Source: Fodinibacter sp963800505 (GTDB lineage: Bacteria > Actinomycetota > Actinomycetes > Actinomycetales > Dermatophilaceae). From it: a stretch of 64,000 nucleotides of DNA. The stretch lies in contig CAWDBL010000020.1 of assembly GCA_963800505.1 (NCBI GenBank), forward strand, positions 186,001 through 250,000. Reading direction: 5' to 3'. The notes under the pieces are model-generated. The model saw only the letters and a list, made by a program, of their open reading frames with translations. It was not told the origin of the DNA and searched no databases. The stretch's first letter is position 1. Each line of letters opens with the position of its first letter. Shown piece by piece: positions 9,048-18,233 of the stretch. Made by a program: the position numbers and the translations under genes.

Positions 9048-9910
9048 CGCACCTCCCCGGTCTGTCCGTCGACGGGGCCGACCGGCGCGTCGTGCTCACG
9101 GCGGAAGAGCACGGGGTACACCCGCCGCAGCAGGGTGGGCGGGATGAGGCGGAAGGCGCCGCGCGCGATCATGTTGCGCACCAGCAGCACGGTGCCGATC
9201 GTGCCCGTGGCGCGCAGCCGGCGCTGGATGTCCCACTCGTAGGGCAGCATCCGCCAGCCGCCGCGGCGCGCGATCATGGCGTCGCCGGCGTTGAACAGCA
9301 CGAGCGGCTCGTCGAGGTTCTCGGCGCGCGCGCCGGCGGCCAGCAGGCGCGCGAACAGGTCGTAGTCCTGCATGTAGCGCAGGTCGGCGTAGCCCCCGGC
9401 GTCGAGGGCGAGCTGCCGCCGGAAGATCACCGTCGGGTTGTTGATCGGGTTGTTCAGCCGCATCCGGGCCGCGATCTGCTCATGGGTGCGCGGGTTGCGG
9501 CGCACCCCGATGATGCGGTCGGGGCTGCCCTCGAACTCGAGCATCGCCGACCCGACCAGGTCGAGGCCGTGCCGCACGACGGCATCCATCTCGCGCTCGA
9601 GGCGGTGGGGGAGCGAGACGTCGTCGGAGTCGTGCCGGGCCACGAACTCACCGGTCGCGAGCTCCAGGCCGTGGGCCGAGGCCAGCCCGCTGCCGACGTT
9701 GCGGGACAGCCGCTCGACGCGCAGCACGGGGTGGGCGGTGGCCGCCCGCACCAGGGCCGCATCGAGCGCCTCGGGCACGGGACCGTCGACGACGACGAGG
9801 AACTCCTCGGGCGGCCGGGTCTGGCCGGTGATGGAGGCGACGGAACGCTCCAGCTCTTCGACCGTGGTGCCGTGGTAGGCGGTCATCAACACGGTGAGCG
9901 TGGGCGTCAC
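9044..9910 (-). CDS. GT2 family glycosyltransferase
   Basis: A 288-residue GT-A glycosyltransferase with TVLMTAYHG at the start, a conserved EEFLVVVDGP, NVGSGLASAHGLELATGEF, and RHDSDDVSLPHRLERE holding the DxD-type metal site. YMQDYDLFARLLA is the catalytic ED-x-D-like helix of this subfamily. The C-terminal 70 residues are basic and hydrophobic and could lie against the membrane. It starts 10 bp after the stop of the flippase gene and overlaps the next GT2 gene, so the three are co-transcribed. It presumably adds one sugar to a lipid-linked repeat unit. Confidence 0.85.
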   Translation of the reverse strand: MTPTLTVLMTAYHGTTVEELERSVASITGQTRPPEEFLVVVDGPVPEALDAALVRAATAHPVLRVERLSRNVGSGLASAHGLELATGEFVARHDSDDVSLPHRLEREMDAVVRHGLDLVGSAMLEFEGSPDRIIGVRRNPRTHEQIAARMRLNNPINNPTVIFRRQLALDAGGYADLRYMQDYDLFARLLAAGARAENLDEPLVLFNAGDAMIARRGGWRMLPYEWDIQRRLRATGTIGTVLLVRNMIARGAFRLIPPTLLRRVYPVLFRREHDAPVGPVDGQTGEVR

Positions 9911-9919
9911 CCGTGCATC

Positions 9920-11479
9920 CTAGGCGCTCGCGCCGGTGGTGCTGCGCCCGCTCACGGTCGCCCAGAGGGCGGCGACGTCGCGGCGGTTGAGCAGCAGCCA
10001 CGCCAGTGCGAAGACGGCTGCGGCGCCCAGCTGGGCCAGCGCACCGGCCGGCCCGTCGACCCGTCGGGCCAGCCCAGCGAGGCCGAGCACGACCGCCGTG
10101 CCGCCGACCAGCTTGGCGGCCAGGCCGAGCCAGCGGTGCCGCTCGACCCACCAGACGGTGGCGAGCAGGCCGAGCGAGGCCAGCCCCGAGCCGATGAGGT
10201 AGCCCACGGCCACCCCGACCGTGCCGTAGCGGGGGGCGAGGAACGGCCAGACGGCCAGGCTCACGACGAACCCCGCCAGGTTGACGTAGGCGACCGCGCG
10301 GGGACCGCGGACCCGCGTGGACTGCAGCGTCGTGGCCGCACCGAGTGCGATCGAGGTGAGCATCACGGCCACCAGCAGGATCGGCAGGATCGTCGCCGCC
10401 GCCGAGAACTCCGGGCCCCAGATGACGGCGATCGCCAGCGGGCTGACGATGACCAGGACGCCGAACAACCCGCCGAAGATCGCGGTGAGGCGTCGCGCGA
10501 TGGCGTCGCTCTGGGCGTGCACCGCGGCGCGGTCGCCGCGGCCCGCGGCCGCCACGAGCGGCGGAACGAGCACCGTGCTGAGGGCGACGGAGAGCATGGA
10601 TGCCGGTGTCGCGAGGGTGAGCGCGGCGCCGAAGTCGCCCGCCTGCGCAGGCCCGGCGTAGTGGTGGGCGGCGAGCTGGGAGAGCTGGAGCAGCCCGCCG
10701 CTGGCCAGACCGCTCACCGCACCGAACAGCACGAAGTGGTCGATCTGGCGGCGCAGGGCGGGGTCGACCCGGCCCGCCACCCGCGCCGGCCAGGAGACCA
10801 CGGCGAACAGCGCGTAGCCCAGGGCCAGGGGGAGCAGGGCCAGTGCGGTGAGGTCGAGGGCGAGCACCACGGTGACGGCGACCAGCGCGGTGGCACCGGC
10901 GACGGTGTCCCAGACCGCGACGTACCGGAACTGCAGGGCCCCGTACTTGATGCCGCGCAGGGTGGTGTACATCGAGTACGCGAACGCCAGCAGGACGGTG
11001 CCGATGGTGTGCGCCGCGCTGAACCCGAGCACCAGGGACCCGATGAGGGCCACCACCGTGGGGATCACCAGGGCGAGCCGGGCGCTCTGGACCGCCAGGT
11101 GGCGGGCCACGACCCTCGCGGCTTCGTCCTTCCCGAGGGTGGCCTGCGCCGCCACGAACCGGGTGCCGGCCACGGAGGCCGGCGCGGCCCAGAGCTGGCT
11201 GGCGAACACCGACAGCGAGAGCGAGGTGGTGGTCTGGCCGAGCAGCACCCTCGAGCCGAGGTGGCCGATGAGCACGCCGTAGAGCAGCCGGGCCAGGCCC
11301 TGCACCGCCGTGGCGTAGGTGCTCAGGGCCGCCCGGGAGCGCAGGCTCGCGTCGGCGGGAGGGGCCGGGGCGACGGGGTCCGGGGCGACCGGAGTCGGGG
11401 CCGCCTGGAGGCCGGGATCCGGCCCGTCGAGGGCGGACGGCTCCTGCGGCATCGCAGCAGCATACCGAGCGTCGTGCAT
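9920..11479 (-). CDS. lipid-linked polysaccharide flippase (Wzx/MATE-like)
   Basis: A 519-residue membrane protein with about 12-14 hydrophobic segments and a 50-residue Ala/Pro-rich cytoplasmic N-terminus. The pattern of paired helices, the motif LYGVLIGHLGSRVLLGQTTT and the C-terminal LAPRYGTVGVAVGYLIGSG fit O-antigen/teichuronic acid flippases of the MOP superfamily. It would move lipid-linked glycan units to the outer face. The start at 11479 (MHDARYAAAMP) is used; an ATG at 11452 is an alternative that only shortens the tail. It heads the minus-strand operon of GT2 genes and is divergent from the amidase gene at 11623. Having both a flippase and an ABC exporter suggests two polymers are made here. 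Confidence 0.82.
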   Translation of the reverse strand: MHDARYAAAMPQEPSALDGPDPGLQAAPTPVAPDPVAPAPPADASLRSRAALSTYATAVQGLARLLYGVLIGHLGSRVLLGQTTTSLSLSVFASQLWAAPASVAGTRFVAAQATLGKDEAARVVARHLAVQSARLALVIPTVVALIGSLVLGFSAAHTIGTVLLAFAYSMYTTLRGIKYGALQFRYVAVWDTVAGATALVAVTVVLALDLTALALLPLALGYALFAVVSWPARVAGRVDPALRRQIDHFVLFGAVSGLASGGLLQLSQLAAHHYAGPAQAGDFGAALTLATPASMLSVALSTVLVPPLVAAAGRGDRAAVHAQSDAIARRLTAIFGGLFGVLVIVSPLAIAVIWGPEFSAAATILPILLVAVMLTSIALGAATTLQSTRVRGPRAVAYVNLAGFVVSLAVWPFLAPRYGTVGVAVGYLIGSGLASLGLLATVWWVERHRWLGLAAKLVGGTAVVLGLAGLARRVDGPAGALAQLGAAAVFALAWLLLNRRDVAALWATVSGRSTTGASA

Positions 11480-11622
11480 CACGTTTTCGTGGTACGGGAG
11501 ATGCGCGTGTGCCCGAGGTGAAACTGTTGGTGACGCAACCGCAGCCACCTGCCGGGTTCCCCTGAACCGCTCCGCCGCGGCCGGCTCGACGGGTGGGTCA
11601 CCGAACCTTTCTAGGTCGACCC

Positions 11623-14600
11623 ATGAGAACAGTCCGCATCCTCGCCGTGTCCACCTTGCTCGCCACCAGCGCCGTCGTCGGCCCCGTCGTCTCGGTGGGG
11701 GCCGCACCGCACGCCGTGCGACCCTCGGTCGAGAGGGTGCCCATGCCCGCGGGGGCGCCCGTCGTGGTCGCCCCGGCTGCCGCCGCGAGCGCCGCCACCA
11801 CCGGTGCCGCCACCACGAGCGGCACCGCGACCGTCGAGAGCCTGCTCACCCGCGCCACCGGCGATGCCGACGTCGTCGGGGTGGGCTTCCCGGATGCCGC
11901 CGCAGCCCGCGGTGTGAGCGTGACGGTCCGCAGCAGGACCTCAGGACGGTGGGGGCCGTGGACCGCGGTGCCCCTCAGCGACTCCGCTCCCGACCCGGGC
12001 AGTGCCGAGGCAGCCCGAGCCAGGGTCGCGACCGAACCGGTGGGGGTGACCGGGTCCGAGCAGGTGCAGGTGCGAGTGAGCGCGAGCACCGCCACGGCCC
12101 GCCTGACGGGTCTGGAGGCGACCTTCGTCGATGGTGGCGCCAGCGCCGCCGACGCGTCGCTGGCCGACGTCCCGGCAGCCAGCGCCTCGGCCGCCGTCGT
12201 GCAGCCGACCATCATCACCCGGGCCCAGTGGGGCGCCGACGAGAGACTGCGCACCTGCAGCAGCCCCGACTACGTGGCCAGCGTCAAGGGCGCGATCGTG
12301 CACCACACGGTGAACGCCAACACCTACACCGCCGCGGGTACCGCGGCCCTGCTCCGCAGCATCTACGCCTACCACGTCACCGGCAACGGCTGGTGCGACG
12401 TCGGGTACAACTTCTTCGTCGACCGCTTCGGACGCCTGTACGAGGGCCGCTTCGGAGGCATGTCCACGAACGTGGTCGGCGCCCAGGCGGGCGGCTTCAA
12501 CTCGCAGACGTTCGGGGTCTCCTCGATCGGGAACCACGACCCCGGCACGGCCGGTGCCGTCGCGCCGTCCGCGGCCGTGCTGACGGCCATCGGCAAGCTG
12601 ATCGGCTGGAAGGCCTGGCTCAACGGCTGGAGCCCCGACACCTCGGCCAGCTTCACCTCCGCGGGCAGCACGCGCTGGCCGGCCGGGAAGGTGATCACCG
12701 AACCCCGGGTGTCCGGGCACCGGGACTACGGCCTCACCGCGTGCCCCGGTGACCTGATGTACTCCAAGCTGGCCACGGTGCGCAGCACCGCCACCGCGAC
12801 CTACAAGGGCGGCCTGCCCTCGACGACCGGCACCGCGGCGGTCGCCGTGGTCGAGACGTACAACCGCCCGGCGGGCACCTCGTTCGCCATCTCCGGGCGC
12901 GGCTACGGGCACGGACTCGGGATGAGCCAGTACGGCGCCTACGGCGCCGCCCTCAGCGGCCTCACCCGCGACCAGACCCTGGCGTTCTACTACCCCGGCA
13001 CCACCCGCAGCACGGCCATCGGCAACCCGACGGTGCGCGTCAAGCTCACCGCGCTCGGCTCGTCGAGCACCCAGCTGGCCACGACCCCGCACCTCGTCGT
13101 CTCCGACGGCACGAAGACCGGCTCGCTCAACGTCAAGAACTCCGACGGCACGCTGCGCGCCCGGTGGCGCGTCGTCGCCGACGGCACGGGCCTGAGCCTG
13201 CAGTGGCTGCAGGCCGGGGTCTGGCGGAGCACGAGCAGCTGGAAGGCCGTCACCAAGCCGTTGTCGTTCAGCGACACGGTGCTCGGCAAGGTACGGGTCG
13301 TCATGCCCGACGGCACCCAGCGCGACTACCGCCGCACGATCCGCAGCGTCCGGTCGGGCTCCGGGGTGATGACCCTCAGCGTGCTGTCGATGAACTACTA
13401 CCTGCAGGGCGTCGTGCCCTCCGAGATGTCGCCGTCATGGCCGGCCACCGCCCTGCAGGTGCAGGCCGTGGCGGCCCGCACGTTCGCGGCGTACGAGATG
13501 GCGCACCAGCCGACGGGCTCGGCCTTCGACGTGTGCGACTCGACGTCGTGCCAGGTCTACCGGGGCCTGGCCGGCTACACCGCGAGCGGCACCCTGGTGC
13601 CCCGCGAGTACAGCACCACGACCGCTGCGGTGACCGCCACGAGCGGGCTCGGCGTCTTCTACGGCGGGGCCCCGGCCCTCACCCAGTTCGGCTCCTCGAA
13701 CGGTGGCCAGACGGTGGCGTCCTCGCTCGCCTACCAGGTGTCGAAGGCCGACCCCTATGACAACCTGCCGGCCGGCAGCACGAGCCAGTGGACCACCTCG
13801 CTGTCGATCAGCAAGATCGAGGGTGCGTACCCGACCACCGGCACGCTCAAGGCGCTGCGCATCGACAAGCGTGACGGCTTCAACGCCTGGGGTGGGCGCA
13901 TCTCGAGCGTGACCGTCATCGGGTCGGCCGGCTCCAAGACCGTCACCGGCGCCTCCTTCCAGTCCGCGATGGGCCTGCGCACCACCTGGTGGACCGTCAC
14001 CACCGCTCCGGCCACCTCGGCGGCGTCCTTCCCCAAGGACCTCGACGGCAACTCGCGTACGGACCTGATCGCGGTCGACCCGGGCGGCACGATGCGGCTG
14101 CTCTCCGGCAACGGCGCCGGCGGCTTCACCGCGAAGTCGATGGGTGCCGGCTGGGGCGCCCGCGGGCTGCTCGCCGACGTCGGCGCCTGGGACGCCGACA
14201 ACCGCCACGACGTCGTCGAGCGCGAGGCGGGCACGCTCTACTACCACCCGGGCAACGGCGCCGGTGGGTTCTACCCGCGGGTGGCCATCAGCAGCGACTG
14301 GGACACCATCAACCTGGTCGCCGGAGCGGGCGACCTGGACGGCGACCGGCACACCGACTTCCTGGCCCGCACCACGTCGGGTCAGCTCAAGGTCTACCGC
14401 GGCGACGGTGCGGGCCGGGTGCTCAACACGATCCTCGTCACCTCGAGCAGGGGCTGGAACGCCTACCGCACCGTGCTCTCGCCCGGCGACCTCACCGGCG
14501 ACGGCAAGCTCGACATCCTCGCGATCCGCGCCAGCGACGACGCGCTGCTGCTCTACCCCGGCACCGGCAAGGGCACGGTCGGGTCACCGACCACCCTGAG

Positions 14601-14796
14601 CGGGTCCTGGGCCGGCTACAGCAAGCTCATCGGCCCCGGTGACGTCAACGGTGACGGTATGGACGACGTCGTGGGCCGCCGCGCCTCCGACGGCGCGCTG
14701 GTGGTGTTCGCGGGCAACGACACGGGCTCCCTGCTGCTCGACAGCACCGTGGCGGGCACCGCCACCTGGGCGACCTGGACGACCTGGCCGCTCTGA
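11623..14796 (+). CDS. secreted amidase (PGRP/Amidase_2) - SpoIID - FG-GAP multidomain protein
   Basis: A 1057-residue exported protein. Residues 1-29 look like a signal peptide. Residues 195-385 form an N-acetylmuramoyl-L-alanine amidase of the PGRP type: AIVHHTVN (zinc His near 228), GWCDVGYNFFVD, and SGHRDYGLTACPG with the second His (366) and Cys (374). Residues 420-780 are a SpoIID/LytB region with GRGYGHGLGMSQYGAYGAA and NYYLQGVVPSEM, which in sporulating bacteria is a lytic transglycosylase that cleaves denuded glycan. From about residue 800 there are FG-GAP/VCBS repeats with Asp-rich DLDGNSRTDLIA-type loops that bind calcium. The combination suggests strip-then-cut wall remodelling by one polypeptide. 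The start at 11623 is the last ATG before the hydrophobic leader. Confidence 0.88.
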   Translation: MRTVRILAVSTLLATSAVVGPVVSVGAAPHAVRPSVERVPMPAGAPVVVAPAAAASAATTGAATTSGTATVESLLTRATGDADVVGVGFPDAAAARGVSVTVRSRTSGRWGPWTAVPLSDSAPDPGSAEAARARVATEPVGVTGSEQVQVRVSASTATARLTGLEATFVDGGASAADASLADVPAASASAAVVQPTIITRAQWGADERLRTCSSPDYVASVKGAIVHHTVNANTYTAAGTAALLRSIYAYHVTGNGWCDVGYNFFVDRFGRLYEGRFGGMSTNVVGAQAGGFNSQTFGVSSIGNHDPGTAGAVAPSAAVLTAIGKLIGWKAWLNGWSPDTSASFTSAGSTRWPAGKVITEPRVSGHRDYGLTACPGDLMYSKLATVRSTATATYKGGLPSTTGTAAVAVVETYNRPAGTSFAISGRGYGHGLGMSQYGAYGAALSGLTRDQTLAFYYPGTTRSTAIGNPTVRVKLTALGSSSTQLATTPHLVVSDGTKTGSLNVKNSDGTLRARWRVVADGTGLSLQWLQAGVWRSTSSWKAVTKPLSFSDTVLGKVRVVMPDGTQRDYRRTIRSVRSGSGVMTLSVLSMNYYLQGVVPSEMSPSWPATALQVQAVAARTFAAYEMAHQPTGSAFDVCDSTSCQVYRGLAGYTASGTLVPREYSTTTAAVTATSGLGVFYGGAPALTQFGSSNGGQTVASSLAYQVSKADPYDNLPAGSTSQWTTSLSISKIEGAYPTTGTLKALRIDKRDGFNAWGGRISSVTVIGSAGSKTVTGASFQSAMGLRTTWWTVTTAPATSAASFPKDLDGNSRTDLIAVDPGGTMRLLSGNGAGGFTAKSMGAGWGARGLLADVGAWDADNRHDVVEREAGTLYYHPGNGAGGFYPRVAISSDWDTINLVAGAGDLDGDRHTDFLARTTSGQLKVYRGDGAGRVLNTILVTSSRGWNAYRTVLSPGDLTGDGKLDILAIRASDDALLLYPGTGKGTVGSPTTLSGSWAGYSKLIGPGDVNGDGMDDVVGRRASDGALVVFAGNDTGSLLLDSTVAGTATWATWTTWPL

Positions 14797-14811
14797 CCCG
14801 AGCGCGACCTG

Positions 14812-14854
14812 ACGACGAGGGCGGATGCCGGGTCACGGCATCCGCCCTCGTCGT
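14812..14854. terminator. strong stem-loop after the amidase gene
   Basis: A 19-bp perfect inverted repeat (14812-14830 with 14836-14854) around a 5-base loop, 16 bp after the amidase stop. There is no long T run, which is usual for high-GC actinobacterial terminators. The stem includes the GGATGCC/GGCATCC heptamer that recurs across the window. Confidence 0.75.
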
Positions 14855-14888
14855 TCGTGCCGCTACGGGATGAGTTCCCTGAGAGCAC

Positions 14889-14960
14889 ATCCGTGCAATT
14901 GGAGACATTCGACTGCGGACCCCACGTCACCGATGGGACAACTGAAGTACCAGGGTGTCT
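14889..14960 (+). promoter_or_regulatory. 72-bp upstream element shared with the paralogous gene (copy 1)
   Basis: This block lies 99-170 bp ahead of the GTG at 15059. It aligns without gaps to 18062-18133, at almost the same distance from the paralogue's start. By eye 47 of 72 positions match, including an 11-bp identical core, TGGGACAACTG, and a 3' GGTGTCT. This is probably a shared promoter or leader. No known riboswitch or sigma-factor consensus was recognised. Confidence 0.5.
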
Positions 14961-15058
14961 TCGCATCGCGGAACTGCCCGTCGGGACCTCCGCGGCACGA
15001 GGTGCCCGGTGCGCCTTCTCCCCCTGCCGGAGGCGCCCCCTGCCCGAGGAGCACCGCC

Positions 15059-16483
15059 GTGACCACACCTCAGCCCGAGCTTCGCCATGCCCGCCGCCAT
15101 GCCCGCCGGATCCCCGTGCGCGCCCTGGGCGCCCTGTCGGCCCTCATGATCGCGTTCTCGCTGCTCACGTCGCCGGCCCAGGCCGCGGCCATCCCCTACC
15201 CGAAGCCCTCGCGCACGCTGCCGGCCGCCCTCGACGTGGTCGCGCCGTACCAGAAGGGCACCCTCTGCCTCACCGTGGACCAGCCCGGTGCGGTGGCGTT
15301 CGCCAAGCTGCTCAACGCGACCTACGGGACGCACACCTACGGCATCCGGCGCCAGTGCGGCCAGTCCGAGCACAGTGAGGGTCGCGCGCTCGACTGGATG
15401 ATCGACTCGACCAAGCCCGCCAACCTGGCGCTGGCCAACGCCCTGACCCGGTGGCTGGTGGCCCCTGACGCCCAGGGGCGCCCCGGAGCGATGGCCCGCC
15501 GCTTCGGCATCAACTACATCATCTTCAACCGCCAGGAGTGGGGTTCCTGGGCGCCCGAGCGCGGCTGGTTCCCGTACACCGGCAGCGTCCCGCACACCGA
15601 CCACATCCACTTCACGTTCAACTGGGACGGCGCCCTCAAGCGCACCTCGTGGTGGACCGGCGTCGCGGTGACCACACCCCTCACCGGGCCCAGGAGCTCG
15701 GCCTCGGCGCCGTCGTATCCTCGCGACGTCACGGGCGACGGTCACGCCGACGTCGTGGCGGTCGACGCCTCCGGTGGTGCGCTGCGGGTGTACCCGACCA
15801 CCGGGGCCGGGGGATGGAAGACGCCGATCCGTTCCGGGTCGGGCTGGGACTCCTACGCGAAGGTGCTCACGGCCGGCACGTGGGATGACGACGCGATCTC
15901 GGACCTGATGGTGCAGGACACCGCCGGCCTGCTCTTCATGCGCCACGGCAACGGCAACGGCACCTTCGCCGCCCCGGTGCGGATCGGCTCGGGCTGGACG
16001 GTCCACAACCTGGTGATCCCCGTCGGTGACTTCGACGGTGACAAGTTCACCGACGTCATCGCTCGACGGGCCGACGGTGCGTTGTTCCTGTACTCGGGCA
16101 CCGGGCAGGGCGGGTTCGTGCCCCGTGCCGGGAAGCAGATCGGGCACGGCTGGGGCGGCTTCACCGCACTGTTCAGCCCGGGTGACTTCAACGGCGACGG
16201 TCGGCCGGACCTGCTGGCGCGCGCTGCCGACGGAACCGTGTTGATGTATCGCGGCAACGGCGCGGGCGGCTGGATCCTGCCGAGCACGACCGTGGCCACC
16301 GGGTGGGCGCAGTACACGGCGTTGACCTCGCCCGGCGACTTCAACGGTGACGGCAGGTCCGACGTGCTCGCCCGGTCCGCGGACGGTCGTCTCTGGCTGC
16401 TGCCGGGCGACGGACGCGGTGGCGTGGGCGCGGCCAAGCGGGTCGGCACCGGGTGGAACATGTTCTCGACCATCCTGCCCTGA
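15059..16483 (+). CDS. secreted M15-like peptidase-fold protein with FG-GAP repeats
   Basis: A 474-residue exported protein. An Arg-rich start and hydrophobic stretch (residues 18-43, ending SPAQAAA) form the signal peptide. Residues 45-205 resemble the D,D-carboxypeptidase/VanY fold: SEHSEGRALD (103-112) matches the SxHxxGxAxD zinc motif and HTDHIHF (179-185) gives the HxH ligand. Residues 220-470 hold about four FG-GAP repeats with DFNGDGRPDLL-type calcium loops, like those of the amidase just upstream. The GTG at 15059 has a GAGGAG ribosome site 10 bp before it. The catalytic part is nearly the same as that of the protein at 18234. It likely trims wall peptides; the exact bond cleaved is not proven. 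Confidence 0.75.
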   Translation: MTTPQPELRHARRHARRIPVRALGALSALMIAFSLLTSPAQAAAIPYPKPSRTLPAALDVVAPYQKGTLCLTVDQPGAVAFAKLLNATYGTHTYGIRRQCGQSEHSEGRALDWMIDSTKPANLALANALTRWLVAPDAQGRPGAMARRFGINYIIFNRQEWGSWAPERGWFPYTGSVPHTDHIHFTFNWDGALKRTSWWTGVAVTTPLTGPRSSASAPSYPRDVTGDGHADVVAVDASGGALRVYPTTGAGGWKTPIRSGSGWDSYAKVLTAGTWDDDAISDLMVQDTAGLLFMRHGNGNGTFAAPVRIGSGWTVHNLVIPVGDFDGDKFTDVIARRADGALFLYSGTGQGGFVPRAGKQIGHGWGGFTALFSPGDFNGDGRPDLLARAADGTVLMYRGNGAGGWILPSTTVATGWAQYTALTSPGDFNGDGRSDVLARSADGRLWLLPGDGRGGVGAAKRVGTGWNMFSTILP

Positions 16484-16507
16484 GCCCGACCTGGCCAGGG
16501 TTGCGGG

Positions 16508-17146
16508 TCAGGCGAGGTCGACGGCGAGGGGGGCGCCGGTGGCCTCGCGCACCTGCTCCAGCGTGACGTCGGGCGCGAGCTCACGCAGCACCAGGCCCTC
16601 GTCGGTGACGTCGATGACGGCGAGGTCGGTGATGATCCGCTGCACGACGGCCTTGCCGGTCAGCGGGAGCGAGCACTCCTGCACGATCTTGTGCGAGCCG
16701 TCCTTGGCGACGTGCTCCATCAGCACGACGACCTTCTTGGCGCCGTGCACGAGGTCCATCGCCCCGCCCATCCCCTTGACCATCTTGCCGGGGATCATCC
16801 AGTTGGCGATGTCGCCACCGGCGGACACCTGCATGGCGCCGAGGATGGCGGCGTCGACCTTGCCGCCGCGGATCATGCCGAACGAGGTGGCCGAGTCGAA
16901 GTAGGAGGCGCCGCGGCGCACCGTGACGGTCTCCTTGCCGGCGTTGATCAGGTCGGGGTCGACGGCGTCGTCGGTGGGGTAGGCGCCCACACCGAGGATG
17001 CCGTTCTCGCTCTGCAGGACGATCTCGACGTCGTCGGGCACGTAGTTGGGCACCAGGGTCGGCAGGCCGATGCCGAGGTTGACGTAGGCGCCGTCCTCGA
17101 GCTCGGCGGCGGCCCGGGCGGCCATCTGCTCACGGGTCAGGGGCAT
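16508..17146 (-). CDS. scoB: 3-oxoacid CoA-transferase subunit B
   Basis: A 212-residue beta subunit of succinyl-CoA:3-ketoacid CoA-transferase, which moves CoA from succinyl-CoA to acetoacetate or a related acid. The protein has NLGIGLPTLVPNY, then LQSENGILG whose Glu is the catalytic residue that forms the enzyme-CoA thioester, and GGAMDLVHGAKKV, all typical of the family and at the usual positions. Length matches known B subunits. It starts 3 bp after the subunit A stop, as expected for a two-subunit enzyme. It belongs to central carbon metabolism and is unrelated to its wall-hydrolase neighbours. Confidence 0.95.
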   Translation of the reverse strand: MPLTREQMAARAAAELEDGAYVNLGIGLPTLVPNYVPDDVEIVLQSENGILGVGAYPTDDAVDPDLINAGKETVTVRRGASYFDSATSFGMIRGGKVDAAILGAMQVSAGGDIANWMIPGKMVKGMGGAMDLVHGAKKVVVLMEHVAKDGSHKIVQECSLPLTGKAVVQRIITDLAVIDVTDEGLVLRELAPDVTLEQVREATGAPLAVDLA

Positions 17147-17149
17147 GGC

Positions 17150-17929
17150 TCAGGACTCCTTGCTCGGGGTCACGGTGCGCTTCTCGATGCGCTTGTCGGC
17201 GGCCTGCTCGGGGGTCAGTGGCAGCACCCGCTGCACGTAGATGCCGGGTAGGTGCACGGTGTCGGGGTCGAGCTCACCGGGCTCGACGAGCTCCTCCACC
17301 TCGGCGACGGTGACCCGGCCCGCCATCGCGGCGAGCGGGTTGAAGTTGCGGCTGCTCTTGTTGAACACCAGGTTGCCGTGGCGGTCGCCCTTCCAGGCGC
17401 GCACCAGCCCGAAGTCGGCGACGATCGCGTGCTCGAGCACGTACTCGCGCTCGACGCCGTCGTGCTCGAAGACCCGCACCTCCTTCGGCGGCGAGGCGAG
17501 CGCGACGCTGCCGTCGGCGGCGTAGCGCCAGGGCAGGCCGCCGTCGGCGACCTGGCTGCCGACCCCCGTGGGGGTGAAGAACGCCGGGATGCCGGACCCG
17601 CCGGCCCGCAGCCGCTCGGCCAGCGTGCCCTGCGGCGTCAGCTCGACCTCGAGCTCGCCCTCGAGGTACTGACGGGCGAACTCCTTGTTCTCGCCGACGT
17701 ACGAGGCGATGACCCGGCGGATCTGGCCCGAGGCCAGGAGCACGCCCAGGCCCCAGCCGTCGACGCCGCAGTTGTTGGAGACCACCTCGAGGTCGCGCAC
17801 GCCGGTGTCGTGCAGCTCGGCGATGAGCACGGAGGGGATGCCGCACAGCCCGAACCCGCCGACGGCGAGGGTGGCCCCGTCGGTGATCCCGGCGACGGCG
17901 TCGGCAGGGGTGGAGACGACTTTGTCCAT
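17150..17929 (-). CDS. scoA: 3-oxoacid CoA-transferase subunit A
   Basis: A 259-residue alpha subunit of the same CoA-transferase. It shows the glycine-rich GATLAVGGFGLCGIP near the N-terminus, NNCGVDGWGLGVLL, SYVGENKEFARQYL, and LVFNKSSRNFNP, all strongly conserved in the family. The ATG at 17929 (MDKVVSTPADAV) is the family start; longer in-frame extensions run into the upstream non-coding DNA. Together with the downstream gene it would allow use of acetoacetate or other ketoacids. Confidence 0.95.
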   Translation of the reverse strand: MDKVVSTPADAVAGITDGATLAVGGFGLCGIPSVLIAELHDTGVRDLEVVSNNCGVDGWGLGVLLASGQIRRVIASYVGENKEFARQYLEGELEVELTPQGTLAERLRAGGSGIPAFFTPTGVGSQVADGGLPWRYAADGSVALASPPKEVRVFEHDGVEREYVLEHAIVADFGLVRAWKGDRHGNLVFNKSSRNFNPLAAMAGRVTVAEVEELVEPGELDPDTVHLPGIYVQRVLPLTPEQAADKRIEKRTVTPSKES

Positions 17930-18233
17930 GCCGGGCACTCTAGTGAGGCGCGCGGCCCGCTCGCCGCCCGGGGGAGGCGGTTCGGGGCAGACGAAGGATC
18001 TGTGGCATTGCTCACTCCACGACGAAGATCGTGCGGGCGAGATGCGGTCGAGAATAGATACATCGGTGTAATTTTGCGCTTTCGATTGCGAGCCGCGTGG
18101 AACTAGTGGGACAACTGTCAGGCCAAGGTGTCTGTGTGACGGATGTTGTCCTCTGCGACGTACGTGACGTGAGGCATCTGGTGTGTCCTCGTTCCTCGCG
18201 AGGGCGCCCCCTGTGCCCGAGGAGCTCTCCGCC
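17930..18233. other. intergenic region between divergent scoA and the M15-like gene
   Basis: No gene is supported here. The stretch is richer in A and T than its surroundings around 18045-18090 and contains the second copy of the shared upstream element. It should hold divergent promoters for the CoA-transferase operon and the 18234 gene. A conserved purine-rich GAGGAG at 18218-18223 is the probable ribosome site of the 18234 gene. Confidence 0.5.
18062..18133 (+). promoter_or_regulatory. 72-bp upstream element shared with the paralogous gene (copy 2)
   Basis: Counterpart of 14889-14960, located 101-172 bp before the GTG at 18234. It carries the identical 11-bp core TGGGACAACTG at 18107-18117 and a GGTGTCT at its end. 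The conservation is patchy, as expected of a functional non-coding sequence rather than a very recent duplication. The flanks between this block and the start codon are much less alike, apart from the ribosome-site region. Confidence 0.5.

Noticed and set aside
9038..11521. Long plus-strand open frame of about 830 codons
   Set aside because: It is antisense to the GT2 and flippase genes and has the Gly/Arg/His-rich composition of a GC-rich shadow frame.
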